Part shown: positions 18,399 through 27,200 of the stretch, one piece after another
How positions within the stretch are numbered: position 1 is the first letter of the stretch
Layout of the letters: each line of letters opens with the position of its first letter
Assembly (NCBI GenBank): GCA_963829085.1
Contig: CAWHHJ010000026.1
Span: 92,878-156,877 of the forward strand
DNA: 64,000 nt
Direction: 5' to 3'
Origin: PALSA-1004 sp963829085
GTDB taxonomy: Bacteria; Pseudomonadota; Gammaproteobacteria; Burkholderiales; SG8-41
The notes under the pieces: generated by a model
The model's input: the letters and a program-made list of their open reading frames with translations, nothing else
Told to the model about the DNA's origin: nothing
The model's database searches: none
Program-made: the position numbers and the translations under genes

Positions 18399-18749
18399 AT
18401 GAAAGATTTCGGATTCTGGGTCCTTATTCTCGCGAGTTTGCTGTATCTGTCCGCAGTGCAATCCGCGTCGTCGCCGCCGTCTGCGGTGTCCGACTTAAAC
18501 GCGCAGAACCAACGCCCGACGCCGGTCGAGAAGCAACCGAATCAGGTTGCGAACAAACCGAGGCTGACCTTCGGCGGTTATCCTTGCAACGCCGACTGCT
18601 CGGAAGACCAGGCCGGCTACCGCTGGGCTGAGGAGCACGGCATAACCGATCCGGACAGTTGCACTGGCGATAGCGGCAACTTCATCGAAGGTTGCCGGGT
18701 TTACGCACAGCGGCGCGGCGACGGGACTGCCGCCGGCGGTGCTCGATAG
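18399..18749 (+). CDS. Small secreted protein with four conserved-looking cysteines
   Basis: This 116-residue protein has an N-terminal signal or anchor (FWVLILASLLYLSAVQSAS), a proline/glutamine-rich linker, and a compact C-terminal domain with GGYPCNADCSEDQAGYRWAE and TDPDSCTGDSGNFIEGC. The four cysteines suggest two disulfides in the periplasm. The C-terminal motif looks like a conserved small domain seen in other proteobacteria, for which I know no function. It lies 65 bases after the preceding small membrane protein and may share its transcript. Confidence 0.6.
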   Translation: MKDFGFWVLILASLLYLSAVQSASSPPSAVSDLNAQNQRPTPVEKQPNQVANKPRLTFGGYPCNADCSEDQAGYRWAEEHGITDPDSCTGDSGNFIEGCRVYAQRRGDGTAAGGAR

Positions 18750-18909
18750 CTGCGTTGATCTTTTTGCGTTCGGCAAGCAGCCTACCCGGAATCACAAATC
18801 CCGCATACATGCAGGCCGCACCGTTGCGCAGAATTGCATGGTCCTTATGAACTACTGATAAGCTTAGCGCCATGCCGTTTGTAAATCGACGCCTTCCGGA
18901 AATTCGAGC

Positions 18910-19635
18910 ATGCCGAAATTAACCGACCGTCTCAGTTCAATCGTCGCTACTTGCTTGTGCGGGTTGGCGCTCTCTCTTGGTTCAACTTCATCAACGTTCG
19001 GCGCGGCGGGCGATACGTACGAGTATCGGATCGTGAACGCGTATAACAGTGAAACGGTGGGCCGGGTCAGTTATCGCATCGACCAAAGCCAGGCGGACCG
19101 CGTGCAGGCGTCTGTCACTACCGATCCGCCAGCTGCCGCCGCGTCGCGTACCGAAGTGACTACCAGAGACGGCAACTGGCTCGTGCACACGCTGCCAAGC
19201 CATGAACAGCTTCAGGACTATCAGTTTTCAGCACCGTTCCCGGTGGTTACGCCACCGGGTGACGACAAGCGCTCATGGTCCGTGCGCATGAATGCACTGG
19301 TGCCGCAGACCGGCAAAGAAAACAGTGTGCGTGTCGACGCGAAAGTAATCGGCAACGAGCGCATCACCGTGCCCGCTGGAACGTTCGACACTGTACGGAT
19401 CTACCGGCGCATCTACGGCGGTGATTGGGAGGCATTCAAACGGGAGACGAATATCGAGCAGACCGACTGGTTCGCGCCGGCACTGGGAATTCCCGTGCGG
19501 AGCGAATCAAGGTCTTCGTGGCAGGATCTCAGTCGCTGTGCCCGCGGCGGATGTCCGTGGTTCCGCGGCGATTGGAATGTGTTCGAGCTGACGACGGTTA
19601 GCAAAGCTTCGCCAGGCAACGCCAGCGCGCAATAG
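18910..19635 (+). CDS. Exported protein of unknown function
   Basis: A 241-residue protein has a signal peptide (IVATCLCGLALSLGSTSSTFGAA) followed by a beta-rich sequence (YEYRIVNAYNSETVGRVSYRID, VRVDAKVIGNERITVPAGTFDTVRIYR). The pattern resembles DUF3108-like periplasmic proteins, in which PAGTFDT-V-R is common, but the match is only suggestive. Two cysteines sit near the end (SRCARGGCPW). The frame is intact and shows no operon partner. Confidence 0.6.
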   Translation: MPKLTDRLSSIVATCLCGLALSLGSTSSTFGAAGDTYEYRIVNAYNSETVGRVSYRIDQSQADRVQASVTTDPPAAAASRTEVTTRDGNWLVHTLPSHEQLQDYQFSAPFPVVTPPGDDKRSWSVRMNALVPQTGKENSVRVDAKVIGNERITVPAGTFDTVRIYRRIYGGDWEAFKRETNIEQTDWFAPALGIPVRSESRSSWQDLSRCARGGCPWFRGDWNVFELTTVSKASPGNASAQ

Positions 19636-19788
19636 CAGTTGTCCGCCGCCATCGACCGCTACGGCGAGCAACTTACCGCTTACTAAACGAAGGACGCGCA
19701 AGTAAAGTGCGCAGCGCCGTGCCGGCGAGTTCGCCGACGATCCGCCTTATAGCGTGACGCGCTCAAGAATGCGGGCACAACGATTTCT

Positions 19789-20383
19789 ATGGCATCCACG
19801 CGCCTTGGCCGGCTGAGCGCCGTGGCGCGCCGTGCCGCCGCTCTGTTAGCGGTCGACGCGCGATTGCGGACCCGTGACCGCCGCACACTCGAGACGATTC
19901 TTCGCTACTACGCGCGTGAGCCGTCTGACGCACCGGTACTCTTTGTGGGTTGCGCATGGTACACGCGGCGATATGCTCGTCTTTTTTCTGATGATGCATA
20001 TATAACGCTCGACGTCGATCCCGCTAAAGCCCGCTTCGGCGCACGCGCGTCACATCGTTGCCTCGCTCGAGAGCGTCGGCACGTATTTCGAGAATGGAGA
20101 ACTGCGCGCGATCATTTGCAACGGCGTCTTCGGCTGGGGATTAAACGCGAGAGAGAACGTGATTCGCGCATTCGAAGCGTGCGGTCGCTGTCTTACTGCA
20201 GGCGGGCATCTGGTGCTGGGTTGGAACGATGTGGAAGAGCGCCGTCCCTTTCACCCCGACGAAGCGGTGGCGGCGCTCGATTTCGAGCGTTTCAATTTCC
20301 CGCCATTCGGCGTCGCTGAATATCAGGTTGCCGGCGCTTTGCGCCACACATTCTCGTTTTACCGGACTAAGCCAGGTGGGTGA
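19789..20383 (+). CDS. Class I SAM-dependent methyltransferase-like protein (one indel)
   Basis: The restored length is 197 residues. The N-terminal part has a motif I-like segment (APVLFVGCAWYTRRYARLF, then YITLDVDPAKARFGA), and the C-terminal part has NVIRAFEACGRCLTAGGHLVLGWND, a typical post-motif segment of class I methyltransferases. The frame breaks near 20048: removing one G from CGCGCGTCACATC reads RAHIVASLESVGTYFENGEL. The substrate is unknown. It converges with the DUF3606 gene. Confidence 0.6.
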
Positions 20384-20386
20384 GCT

Positions 20387-20614
20387 CTATCTAGCGTCGT
20401 TCGCCCGCGTTTTGCTGCCGGCATTACGCAGCGTCGTCTTCTTCCTGAGTTCGGCGACGACGTCTTTTCTCATGGGACCGACCTTCACGATTGCATCGAT
20501 GACCTCCTTGGCGGAGACACCTTCCTTCATCGCGAGGTCGCTGACTTCATATGGCTCGTTACGATTGCTGCGCGAGCGATCCGGCTTGCCGGCCTTCGAC
20601 TTATGGTCGGGCAT
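20387..20614 (-). CDS. DUF3606 family small protein
   Basis: The 75-residue protein starts MPDHKSKAGKPDRSRSN and continues EPYEVSDLAMKEGVSAKEVI and VVAELRKK, matching the short DUF3606 family common in proteobacteria, whose function is unknown. I chose ATG 20614 because AAGGAG lies six bases before it. An ATG seven codons upstream has no such signal. It is highly charged and probably cytoplasmic. Confidence 0.75.
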   Translation of the reverse strand: MPDHKSKAGKPDRSRSNRNEPYEVSDLAMKEGVSAKEVIDAIVKVGPMRKDVVAELRKKTTLRNAGSKTRANDAR

Positions 20615-20649
20615 TCTCATCTCCTTGCTGTTCAAGCGATGCCGAAGTT

Positions 20650-20667
20650 AGTCGAGTACGCTCGACT
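20650..20667. repeat. Inverted repeat upstream of the DUF3606 gene
   Basis: AGTCGAG-TACG-CTCGACT is a perfect seven-base inverted repeat with a four-base loop, 36 bases before the DUF3606 start. It could be an operator or an RNA hairpin in the leader. There is no T-run, so it is not a standard terminator. Confidence 0.4.
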
Positions 20668-20766
20668 GCTCAATCAGGGAGAGACTGATAATGCGTAGGT
20701 ACGTTTCAATAATTGCTGATTTAGCGAAGCGCCGGCGCGTGTTTAGATGCGGCCAAACACGTTACG

Positions 20767-20973
20767 TCAATGAAGCTGACGCCGCAACGTGCTGATGAGT
20801 AACTGAATAATGAAATCGCGTTGGCTGACGCCGGCTTTGATGGCCGCCCTGCGCAAGCGGATTCTGAGCCGAAGCGGCAGCTTCATATAACGCATCAAAG
20901 CTGCGAAGTAACAGGGGTCTGACTTTAGCTGCTGAACCAGCGCAATCACGACGGGTATGTCGAGCTCGCTCAC
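20767..20973 (-). CDS. Small protein with possible ribbon-helix-helix DNA-binding fold
   Basis: A 68-residue frame starts at GTG 20973. The C-terminal half (MKLPLRLRIRLRRAAIKAGV then SQRDFIIQLLISTLRR) has the pattern of CopG/Arc-like ribbon-helix-helix proteins: a short strand, a basic helix, a G-V-S turn and a second helix. The ribosome-binding site is weak. It follows the winged-helix gene by 26 bases on the same strand. No toxin partner is evident. Coding status is probable but not certain. Confidence 0.4.
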   Translation of the reverse strand: MSELDIPVVIALVQQLKSDPCYFAALMRYMKLPLRLRIRLRRAAIKAGVSQRDFIIQLLISTLRRQLH

Positions 20974-20999
20974 GGCAGTTTTCTTTCGTGGCGGCGCTG

Positions 21000-21578
21000 C
21001 TATCCACGCGTCTCAGAGATGCGCAAAGGAGCGGCGTACGGGGCGTCTCTGTCCGCTGACAAGCGGTTGGGTAGGGGAGGGTTCTTGATTATGGCAAGCC
21101 GTGTTGCGGCTGCTTTTGGGCTGGGCTCGCGCGGGATTGCGGCTTGCGTAGAACTGTTCCGGTCGTTGGGGCCGAGCGACTGCATAAATTGTGCATACGA
21201 CGTCAATGCCTGCTTCGCTGTATCGCTTACGTGAAGATGGAAGCGGCGCTTGTCCGCCAATGACTTCCGTCTGACGATAACGCCGCACTTGATAAGTCGA
21301 TAGAGCTGCCTCTGCATCGTTGACAACGGCGCGAGCCGCGTCAGCCACAATTGCTTGCATGTCATGCCGGCACTGTCGTTCGCCTCATGGCCCAGGATCG
21401 CAAGCACGAGATCGCGCTCGGAGAATGAGCGCATCCAGGGCAATTGTTCGTGTTCATACGCAGCCATCAACTGGATGGCGAGGCAAGCGTCCCATGCACG
21501 CATCAAATGGCTTCGCTCGATGTGTTGGTCAGAGGTATCGGGCCGATGAGCATGAACTGTCCGAAGTGCCTCGATCAA
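21000..21578 (-). CDS. Winged-helix (MarR-like) regulator
   Basis: A frame of up to 192 residues starts at TTG 21578; an internal ATG at 21503 (MRAWDACLAIQLM) is a likely alternative. The central part (SERDLVLAILGHEANDSAGM, TCKQLWLTRLAPLSTMQRQL, IKCGVIVRRKSLADKRRFHL) reads as a winged helix-turn-helix with a beta hairpin, as in MarR-type regulators. The C-terminal 60 residues are proline-rich and probably disordered. Its target is unknown. Confidence 0.55.
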   Translation of the reverse strand: MIEALRTVHAHRPDTSDQHIERSHLMRAWDACLAIQLMAAYEHEQLPWMRSFSERDLVLAILGHEANDSAGMTCKQLWLTRLAPLSTMQRQLYRLIKCGVIVRRKSLADKRRFHLHVSDTAKQALTSYAQFMQSLGPNDRNSSTQAAIPREPSPKAAATRLAIIKNPPLPNRLSADRDAPYAAPLRISETRG

Positions 21579-21721
21579 TAGCCCGAATGGCTATCGCTTG
21601 CACACCGACAGTCAAACAACTCGAGCACGCTTCGGTTGCAGCGCTTGCTTAGCCTAACGTGATGCCTCGAGCAGCATGACAAGGCGGTCAACGCTCTGGG
21701 CGTCAGCCGCGACCGCCGTTA

Positions 21722-22822
21722 CTAGGTTTTCATGCCGAACAGTTTGGCAGCGTTGCCGCCGAGTATCGCGATTTTTTGCGCGTCGGATAGCGACTTCGTG
21801 CTCATGATGTGATCGACCGGATGCTCTTCCCACGGTATGGGATGATCGGTGCCGATGACGACCTGACTGGCGCCGACTTGCGCGACGAGGTGTCGCAATG
21901 CCTCCGGAGTAAATACGAGCGCGTCAAAGTACAGTTGATTGAGGTACTCCGTCGGTTTCTTCTTCAAAACGATGTCGGGATTGCAATTCTGCGGTGACAC
22001 AAAGCAGCTGTGGTCTGAGCGCGGCGCATATGACGGCAGATAGCCTCCGCCGTGTGCCGCACATACTTTAAGCCGCGGGTACTTGTCGAGCGTGCCCTCG
22101 AAGATCAAGTGCTGAAGCGCAATCGTGGTGTCAAGCGGATTGCCGATCGTATTCGACAACCAGCCGTTGCCTTTGAATCTTTTTGCGAGCTCGGGCGTAC
22201 TTTGCGGATGAATGAAAAGTACCGCACCCAGTTCCTCGGCCTTGGCCCACACCGGGTGAAATTTCGGGTCGGAAAAATCTTCTCCGCCGACGCTGCCGCC
22301 GATTGCCGCACCCTTCAGGCCATACTTTTTAACGGCCTCTTCGAGCTGTTGAACGGCAAGATCCGGGAACTGCAACGCAAGCGACGCGAACGCTGCAAGC
22401 CGATCCGGTTTCGTTGCACAGAGTTCCGCGAGTTTTTCGTTTTGAATCTTGATAAGCTGCGTTACCAGATCGCGCTCGCGGCGATACCAGAATGGATTGA
22501 TGCTGAGCACTTCCATGTCGACGCCTTGCGCGTCCATGCCGGCAAGTCGCTCTTCGAGCACAATCAGGAACTGCTGAGCGCCCTTGGTCTGCGGAAATAT
22601 GCTCTTCGCTTCGTCGCCGAGGAGCGCCAACGCTTCGGGAATAAGGCAATGCGCATGCACGTCGATCGTCTTGACGCGCTTGCCGTTGACCATGACCGGC
22701 GTGCGCTTCGCGGCTTTTGCTTGCGCGCGCGCGGGCGCTGCTGCAAGCAGACCGCAACTCGTGAATACCACCGACGATATTGCACCGGCGGTATCTTTGA
22801 TGAATTTTCTGCGACTCGTCAT
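21722..22822 (-). CDS. Exported amidohydrolase (ACMSD-like metal-dependent hydrolase)
   Basis: The 366-residue protein starts with a Tat signal (SRRKFIKDTAGAISSVVFTS, cleavage near AAPARAQA). The mature part is a TIM-barrel of the amidohydrolase-2 type: the DVHAHC metal motif near residue 54, AVLFIHPQ, KVCAAHGGGYLPSY and VVIGTDHPIPWEEHP, giving the metal-binding histidines and the catalytic aspartate. Relatives include aminocarboxymuconate-semialdehyde decarboxylase and aromatic-acid decarboxylases or hydrolases. The reaction cannot be fixed from sequence. It diverges from a quinone oxidoreductase gene across 141 bases. Confidence 0.85.
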   Translation of the reverse strand: MTSRRKFIKDTAGAISSVVFTSCGLLAAAPARAQAKAAKRTPVMVNGKRVKTIDVHAHCLIPEALALLGDEAKSIFPQTKGAQQFLIVLEERLAGMDAQGVDMEVLSINPFWYRRERDLVTQLIKIQNEKLAELCATKPDRLAAFASLALQFPDLAVQQLEEAVKKYGLKGAAIGGSVGGEDFSDPKFHPVWAKAEELGAVLFIHPQSTPELAKRFKGNGWLSNTIGNPLDTTIALQHLIFEGTLDKYPRLKVCAAHGGGYLPSYAPRSDHSCFVSPQNCNPDIVLKKKPTEYLNQLYFDALVFTPEALRHLVAQVGASQVVIGTDHPIPWEEHPVDHIMSTKSLSDAQKIAILGGNAAKLFGMKT

Positions 22823-22963
22823 TGTGCCTCCCCTTGCTGGACGCCAGATAATAGCCTGTAATGGCCAACGTTTTTGCTAATGCATCGGACGCAGAGATTA
22901 TGGCAAAGCAGAAATGCATGCAATGATTCGTCGTGCCATTCATTTTTTATCACAAGGGAAACC

Positions 22964-23956
22964 ATGCTGCCCAAGACAATGAACGCGATTACGATTGCTC
23001 GCGCCGGCGGGCCTGAAGTTCTGCAACAAGTCACGCGCCCTGTACCGGAGCCGCGCGCCGGTGAAGTGCTTATCAAAGTCGCGTTCGCCGGCATCAACCG
23101 CCATGACTGCGGGCAACGCAATCGCGGCTTCGGCCCCCCCGGTGCGACGGATATCCCCGGACTTGAAGTAGCGGGCGAAGTTGCTGCGACGGGTCCGGGC
23201 GTTACGCGCTGGAAATCAGGCGACAAGGTATGCGCGCTGGTCAACGGCGGCGGATATGCGCAGTACTGCATAGCGGCGGAGCCGATTACCCTGCCGATCC
23301 CGGAACGCTTCGACTTGAAGCAAGCGGCAGGATTGCCGGAAGCGTTGTTCACCGCGTGGCTCAACGTGTTCATGCTCGGGCGCTTGAAGTCCGGCGAATG
23401 GCTGCTCGTTCACGGCGGATCCAGCGGAGTCGGCACAACGGCAATTCAGCTCGCGCGGCTCGAAGGCGCGAGCGTGGTGGCGACTGCCGGATCAGCAGAG
23501 AAATGCGCGTTGTGCATGAAGCTCGGCGCGAGCGCTGCCATCAATTATCGCGACACCGATTTTGTCGAGGGCACTAAGCGTGCGACGGCCGACCACGGCG
23601 CTGACGTCATACTGGACATGGTGGGTGGCAGCTATGCAAAGCGCAATGTCGCAGCGCTCGCGACCGACGGACGGCTGGTCCATCTGAGCGGCGGCGACGG
23701 CAGCACTGAGTTCTGCGTTCCGGTCGCCGCGATCATGGCGAAACGGGCCGTTGTGACTGGATCGCAATTGCGCGTTTCGCCGCTCCCGTTGAAGATTGAA
23801 ATCGTGCGTCAAGTGACCGAACGCGTGTGGCCGCATCTCGGCACCAAGGTCACTCCCGTTATTCACACGATCCTGCCGCTCGATCAGGCGGCCGCAGCGC
23901 ACGCGTTAATGGAGACGAGCACTCACCTCGGCAAGATACTTTTGGCCATGCCGTAG
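22964..23956 (+). CDS. NAD(P)H quinone oxidoreductase, zinc-free MDR family
   Basis: This 330-residue member of the medium-chain dehydrogenase/reductase superfamily resembles the quinone oxidoreductase PIG3 group: EVLIKVAFAGINRHDCGQRN, PGLEVAGEVAATGPGV, the nucleotide-binding motif LLVHGGSSGVGTTAIQLA, and GADVILDMVGGSYAKRN. The structural-zinc cysteines of alcohol dehydrogenases are absent. I chose the start MLPKTMNAITIARAGGPE at 22964, after an AAGG signal. The open frame extends 30 codons upstream without family similarity. Confidence 0.87.
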   Translation: MLPKTMNAITIARAGGPEVLQQVTRPVPEPRAGEVLIKVAFAGINRHDCGQRNRGFGPPGATDIPGLEVAGEVAATGPGVTRWKSGDKVCALVNGGGYAQYCIAAEPITLPIPERFDLKQAAGLPEALFTAWLNVFMLGRLKSGEWLLVHGGSSGVGTTAIQLARLEGASVVATAGSAEKCALCMKLGASAAINYRDTDFVEGTKRATADHGADVILDMVGGSYAKRNVAALATDGRLVHLSGGDGSTEFCVPVAAIMAKRAVVTGSQLRVSPLPLKIEIVRQVTERVWPHLGTKVTPVIHTILPLDQAAAAHALMETSTHLGKILLAMP

Positions 23957-23992
23957 GACGTTGCGAATATGCCGTAGGAATGAACCGATTGC

Positions 23993-24014
23993 AGTGTAGG
24001 AAGGTTCCTACGCT
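23993..24014 (+). repeat. Long perfect-stem hairpin after the quinone oxidoreductase gene
   Basis: AGTGTAGGAAGGTTCCTACG and the next two bases (CT) form an inverted repeat. The core GTAGGAA/TTCCTAC is perfect, and the stem extends to ten pairs if one G-U pair is allowed. It lies 37 bases after the stop at 23956. No T-run follows, so it is not a classic terminator, though it may end or stabilise the transcript. The rest of 23957-24272 (316 bases) holds the undetected promoter of the kinase gene and nothing else I can name. Confidence 0.45.
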
Positions 24015-24272
24015 CCTATACAGCGGACACTTATGGCTCTTTAGCGCTATAGCTTTCATCTCATCACGACAGTTAGCATGCCACTAGCTACCAATAGGCC
24101 GCTCGGGGGATGATCAAAATAAAAATTAGAAAGAGCGCGACAAAAAACACGGCGCCCGTCGTTGCTTCGGTTATACAAATACTTCCATCATGAAACTCAT
24201 ACCACGCGGTCGCCGGCGCGCCTATAAGAGTGCACCGGCAGAACCGACGAAGCCTTAATCGGAGATCGACTT

Positions 24273-27200
24273 ATGGATACCCTAGAACGCTCAAAAGTGC
24301 CGGACATGCAAATGACCGCGCTCCTGGGCGCACTTACTGCCCTCAAACGCGGGGATAGCTCGGTGCGGCTACCCGAAGCGTGGACAGGTCTGTCGGGCAA
24401 GGTGGCCGAAGCGTTCAACGAAGTAGTCGAGCTGAACGAGCGCACGGCGGAAGAACTCATGCGGCTGAGGAAGACAGTCGGCAAGGAAGGCAAGCTGCGG
24501 CAGCGTGCGTCGCTGGGTGATGTACGCGGGTTCTGGAAAGTGACCATCGACGGCGTCAATGAATTGATCGACGATCTCGTGCACCCGACCAGCGAAACGG
24601 CGCGCGTGATCGGCGCTGTAGCACAGGGCGACTTATCGCAGACGATGGCGCTGGAAGTCGATGACCGACCGCTCGAAGGCGAATTCCTGCGCACGGCGAA
24701 GACCATCAACAAGATGGTCGATCAGCTGGGATCGTTCGCGTCCGAAGTGACGCGCGTAGCTCGAGAGGTCGGCACCGAGGGCAAGCTCGGCGGCCAGGCC
24801 AAAGTAAAGGGCGTCGCGGGCACCTGGAAAGACCTGACCGACAGCGTCAACTCGATGGCCTTCAACCTGACCGCGCAGGTCCGCAATATCGCGGACGTGA
24901 CGACGGCCGTTGCGAAAGGTGACCTGTCGAAGAAAATCACCGTCGACGTGAAGGGTGAGTTCCTCGAACTTAAAAATACCATCAACACGATGGTCGACCA
25001 GTTGCGATCGTTCGGCTCGGAGGTAACACGCGTCGCTCGGGAGGTGGGCACGGAAGGGATGCTTGGCGGGCAGGCGCGCGTCGAAGGCGTGTCGGGTACC
25101 TGGAAAGACTTGACCGACTCGCGTCAACTTCATGGCGTCGAACCTGACATCGCAGGTACGTAACATCGCTGACGTGACGACGGCCGTCGCGCGCGGCGAC
25201 TTGTCGCGCAAGATCACTGTCGACGTGAAGGGCGAGATTCTCGAAGTTAAAAACACCGTCAACACGATGGTGGACCAGTTGAGCTCGTTTGCGGCGGAAG
25301 TAACGCGCGTTGCGCGCGAAGTCGGCACCGAAGGCCGTCTGGGCGGACAAGCGGATGTGAAAGGCGTTGCCGGCACCTGGAAAGACTTGACCGACTCGGT
25401 CAACTTCATGGCCAGTAACCTGACATCGCAGGTGCGCAACATCGCCGACGTTACGACGGCGGTCGCCAAAGGCGATCTTTCGAAGAAGATCACCGTCGAC
25501 GTCAAAGGTGAGATTCTCGAATTGAAAAACACCATCAATACGATGGTCGACCAGTTGCGGTCGTTTGCGGCGGAGGTCACGCGGGTCGCGCGCGAGGTGG
25601 GCACTGAAGGACGCCTCGGCGGCCAGGCGGATGTGCAGGGTGTTGCAGGCACATGGAAAGATTTGACGGACAGCGTGAACTTCCTGGCCGAGTAACCTCA
25701 CGTCGCAGGTGCGCAACATCGCGGACGTGACGACGGCGGTTGCGAAAGGCGATCTTTCCAAGAAGATCACCGTCGACGTCAAAGGCGAAATTCTCGAATT
25801 GAAAAACACCATCAATACGATGGTGGATCAGTTGAGCTCCTTCGCCGCGGAAGTAACCCGTGTCGCGCGCGAGGTCGGCACTGAAGGGCGCCTCGGCGGT
25901 CAGGCCGATGTGCAGGGTGTCGCCGGCACCTGGAAAGACTTGACCGACTCGGTCAATTCGATGGCGTCGAACCTGACTGCCCAGGTGCGCAACATCGCAG
26001 ACGTCACGACGGCGGTCGCAAAAGGCGACTTGTCGAAGAAGATCACCGTCGACGTCAAAGGCGAGATTCTCGAACTTAAAGATACTATTAACACGCTCGT
26101 CGATCAGTTGCGGTCGTTTGCGGCGGAGGTAACCCGGGTCGCGCGCGAGGTCGGCACGGACGGCCGCCTCGGCGGTCAGGCCGATGTGCAGGGTGTCGCC
26201 GGTACGTGGAAAGACCTGACCGATTCGGTCAACTCGATGGCGAGCAACCTGACTGCGCAGGTGCGCAACATCGCCGACGTGACCACCGCTGTAGCGAAAG
26301 GCGATCTCTCGAAGAAGATCACGGTGGACGTGCGCGGTGAAATTCTCGCGCTGAAGAACACGATTAACACGATGGTCGACCAGTTGAGCTCGTTCGCGGC
26401 CGAGGTTACGCGTGTCGCGCGCGAGGTGGGCACCGAAGGAAAGCTTGGCGGGCAGGCGCAGGTGCAAGGCGTATCAGGCACTTGGAAGGACTTGACCGAC
26501 AGTGTCAACTTCATGGCCGGCAACCTGACCAGCCAGGTGCGTGGTATCGCAAAGGTCGTGACCGCGGTCGCCGATGGTGACCTCGAGCAAAAACTGACGG
26601 TGGAAGCCAAGGGCGAAATCGCCGCGCTTGCGGACACCATCAACGGCATGATCGATACGCTCGCAACGTTCGCGGACCAGGTGACAAGCGTGGCGCGCGA
26701 AGTGGGCGTTGAAGGAAAGCTCGGCGGCCAGGCGAAGGTGCCGGGCGCTGCCGGTACGTGGAAGGGCCTTACCGAAAACGTAAACCAGCTCGCCGAAAAC
26801 CTGACGACGCAGGTGCGCGCGATTGCGGAAGTTGCGACCGCGGTGACCGAGGGTGATCTGACGCGTTCGATTACGGTTCAGGCGCAGGGCGAGGTTGCGG
26901 CGCTCAAAGACACGATCAACGAGATGATCCGCAATCTCGAAGACACGACGCATAAAAATACCGAGCAGGACTGGCTGAAAACGAACCTTGCAAAGTTTAG
27001 CCGCATGCTGCAGGGCCAGAAAGAATTGAATCAGGTCGGTGCCCTGATCCTGTCAGAACTCGCGCCAGTCGTCGCCGCGCAGCACGCTGTGTTTTACGTT
27101 CTGGATTCAGCTCGCGAGGCGCCGCAATTAAGCCTGCTTGCGACGTACGCGTCGCATGGCGAAAGCGAACACGGTAAGCGCCTGGAAATGGGGCAGGGCC

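Noticed and set aside
24846..26880. Regular repeats that could suggest a CRISPR-like array
   Set aside because: Units are 276 bases, fully coding and continuous in frame. There are no short repeats with unique spacers.
24197..26953. Several long minus-strand frames opposite the HAMP repeats, some repetitive
   Set aside because: Their repetitiveness only mirrors the HAMP coding repeats. Their sequences (serine/arginine/histidine-rich) match no family.
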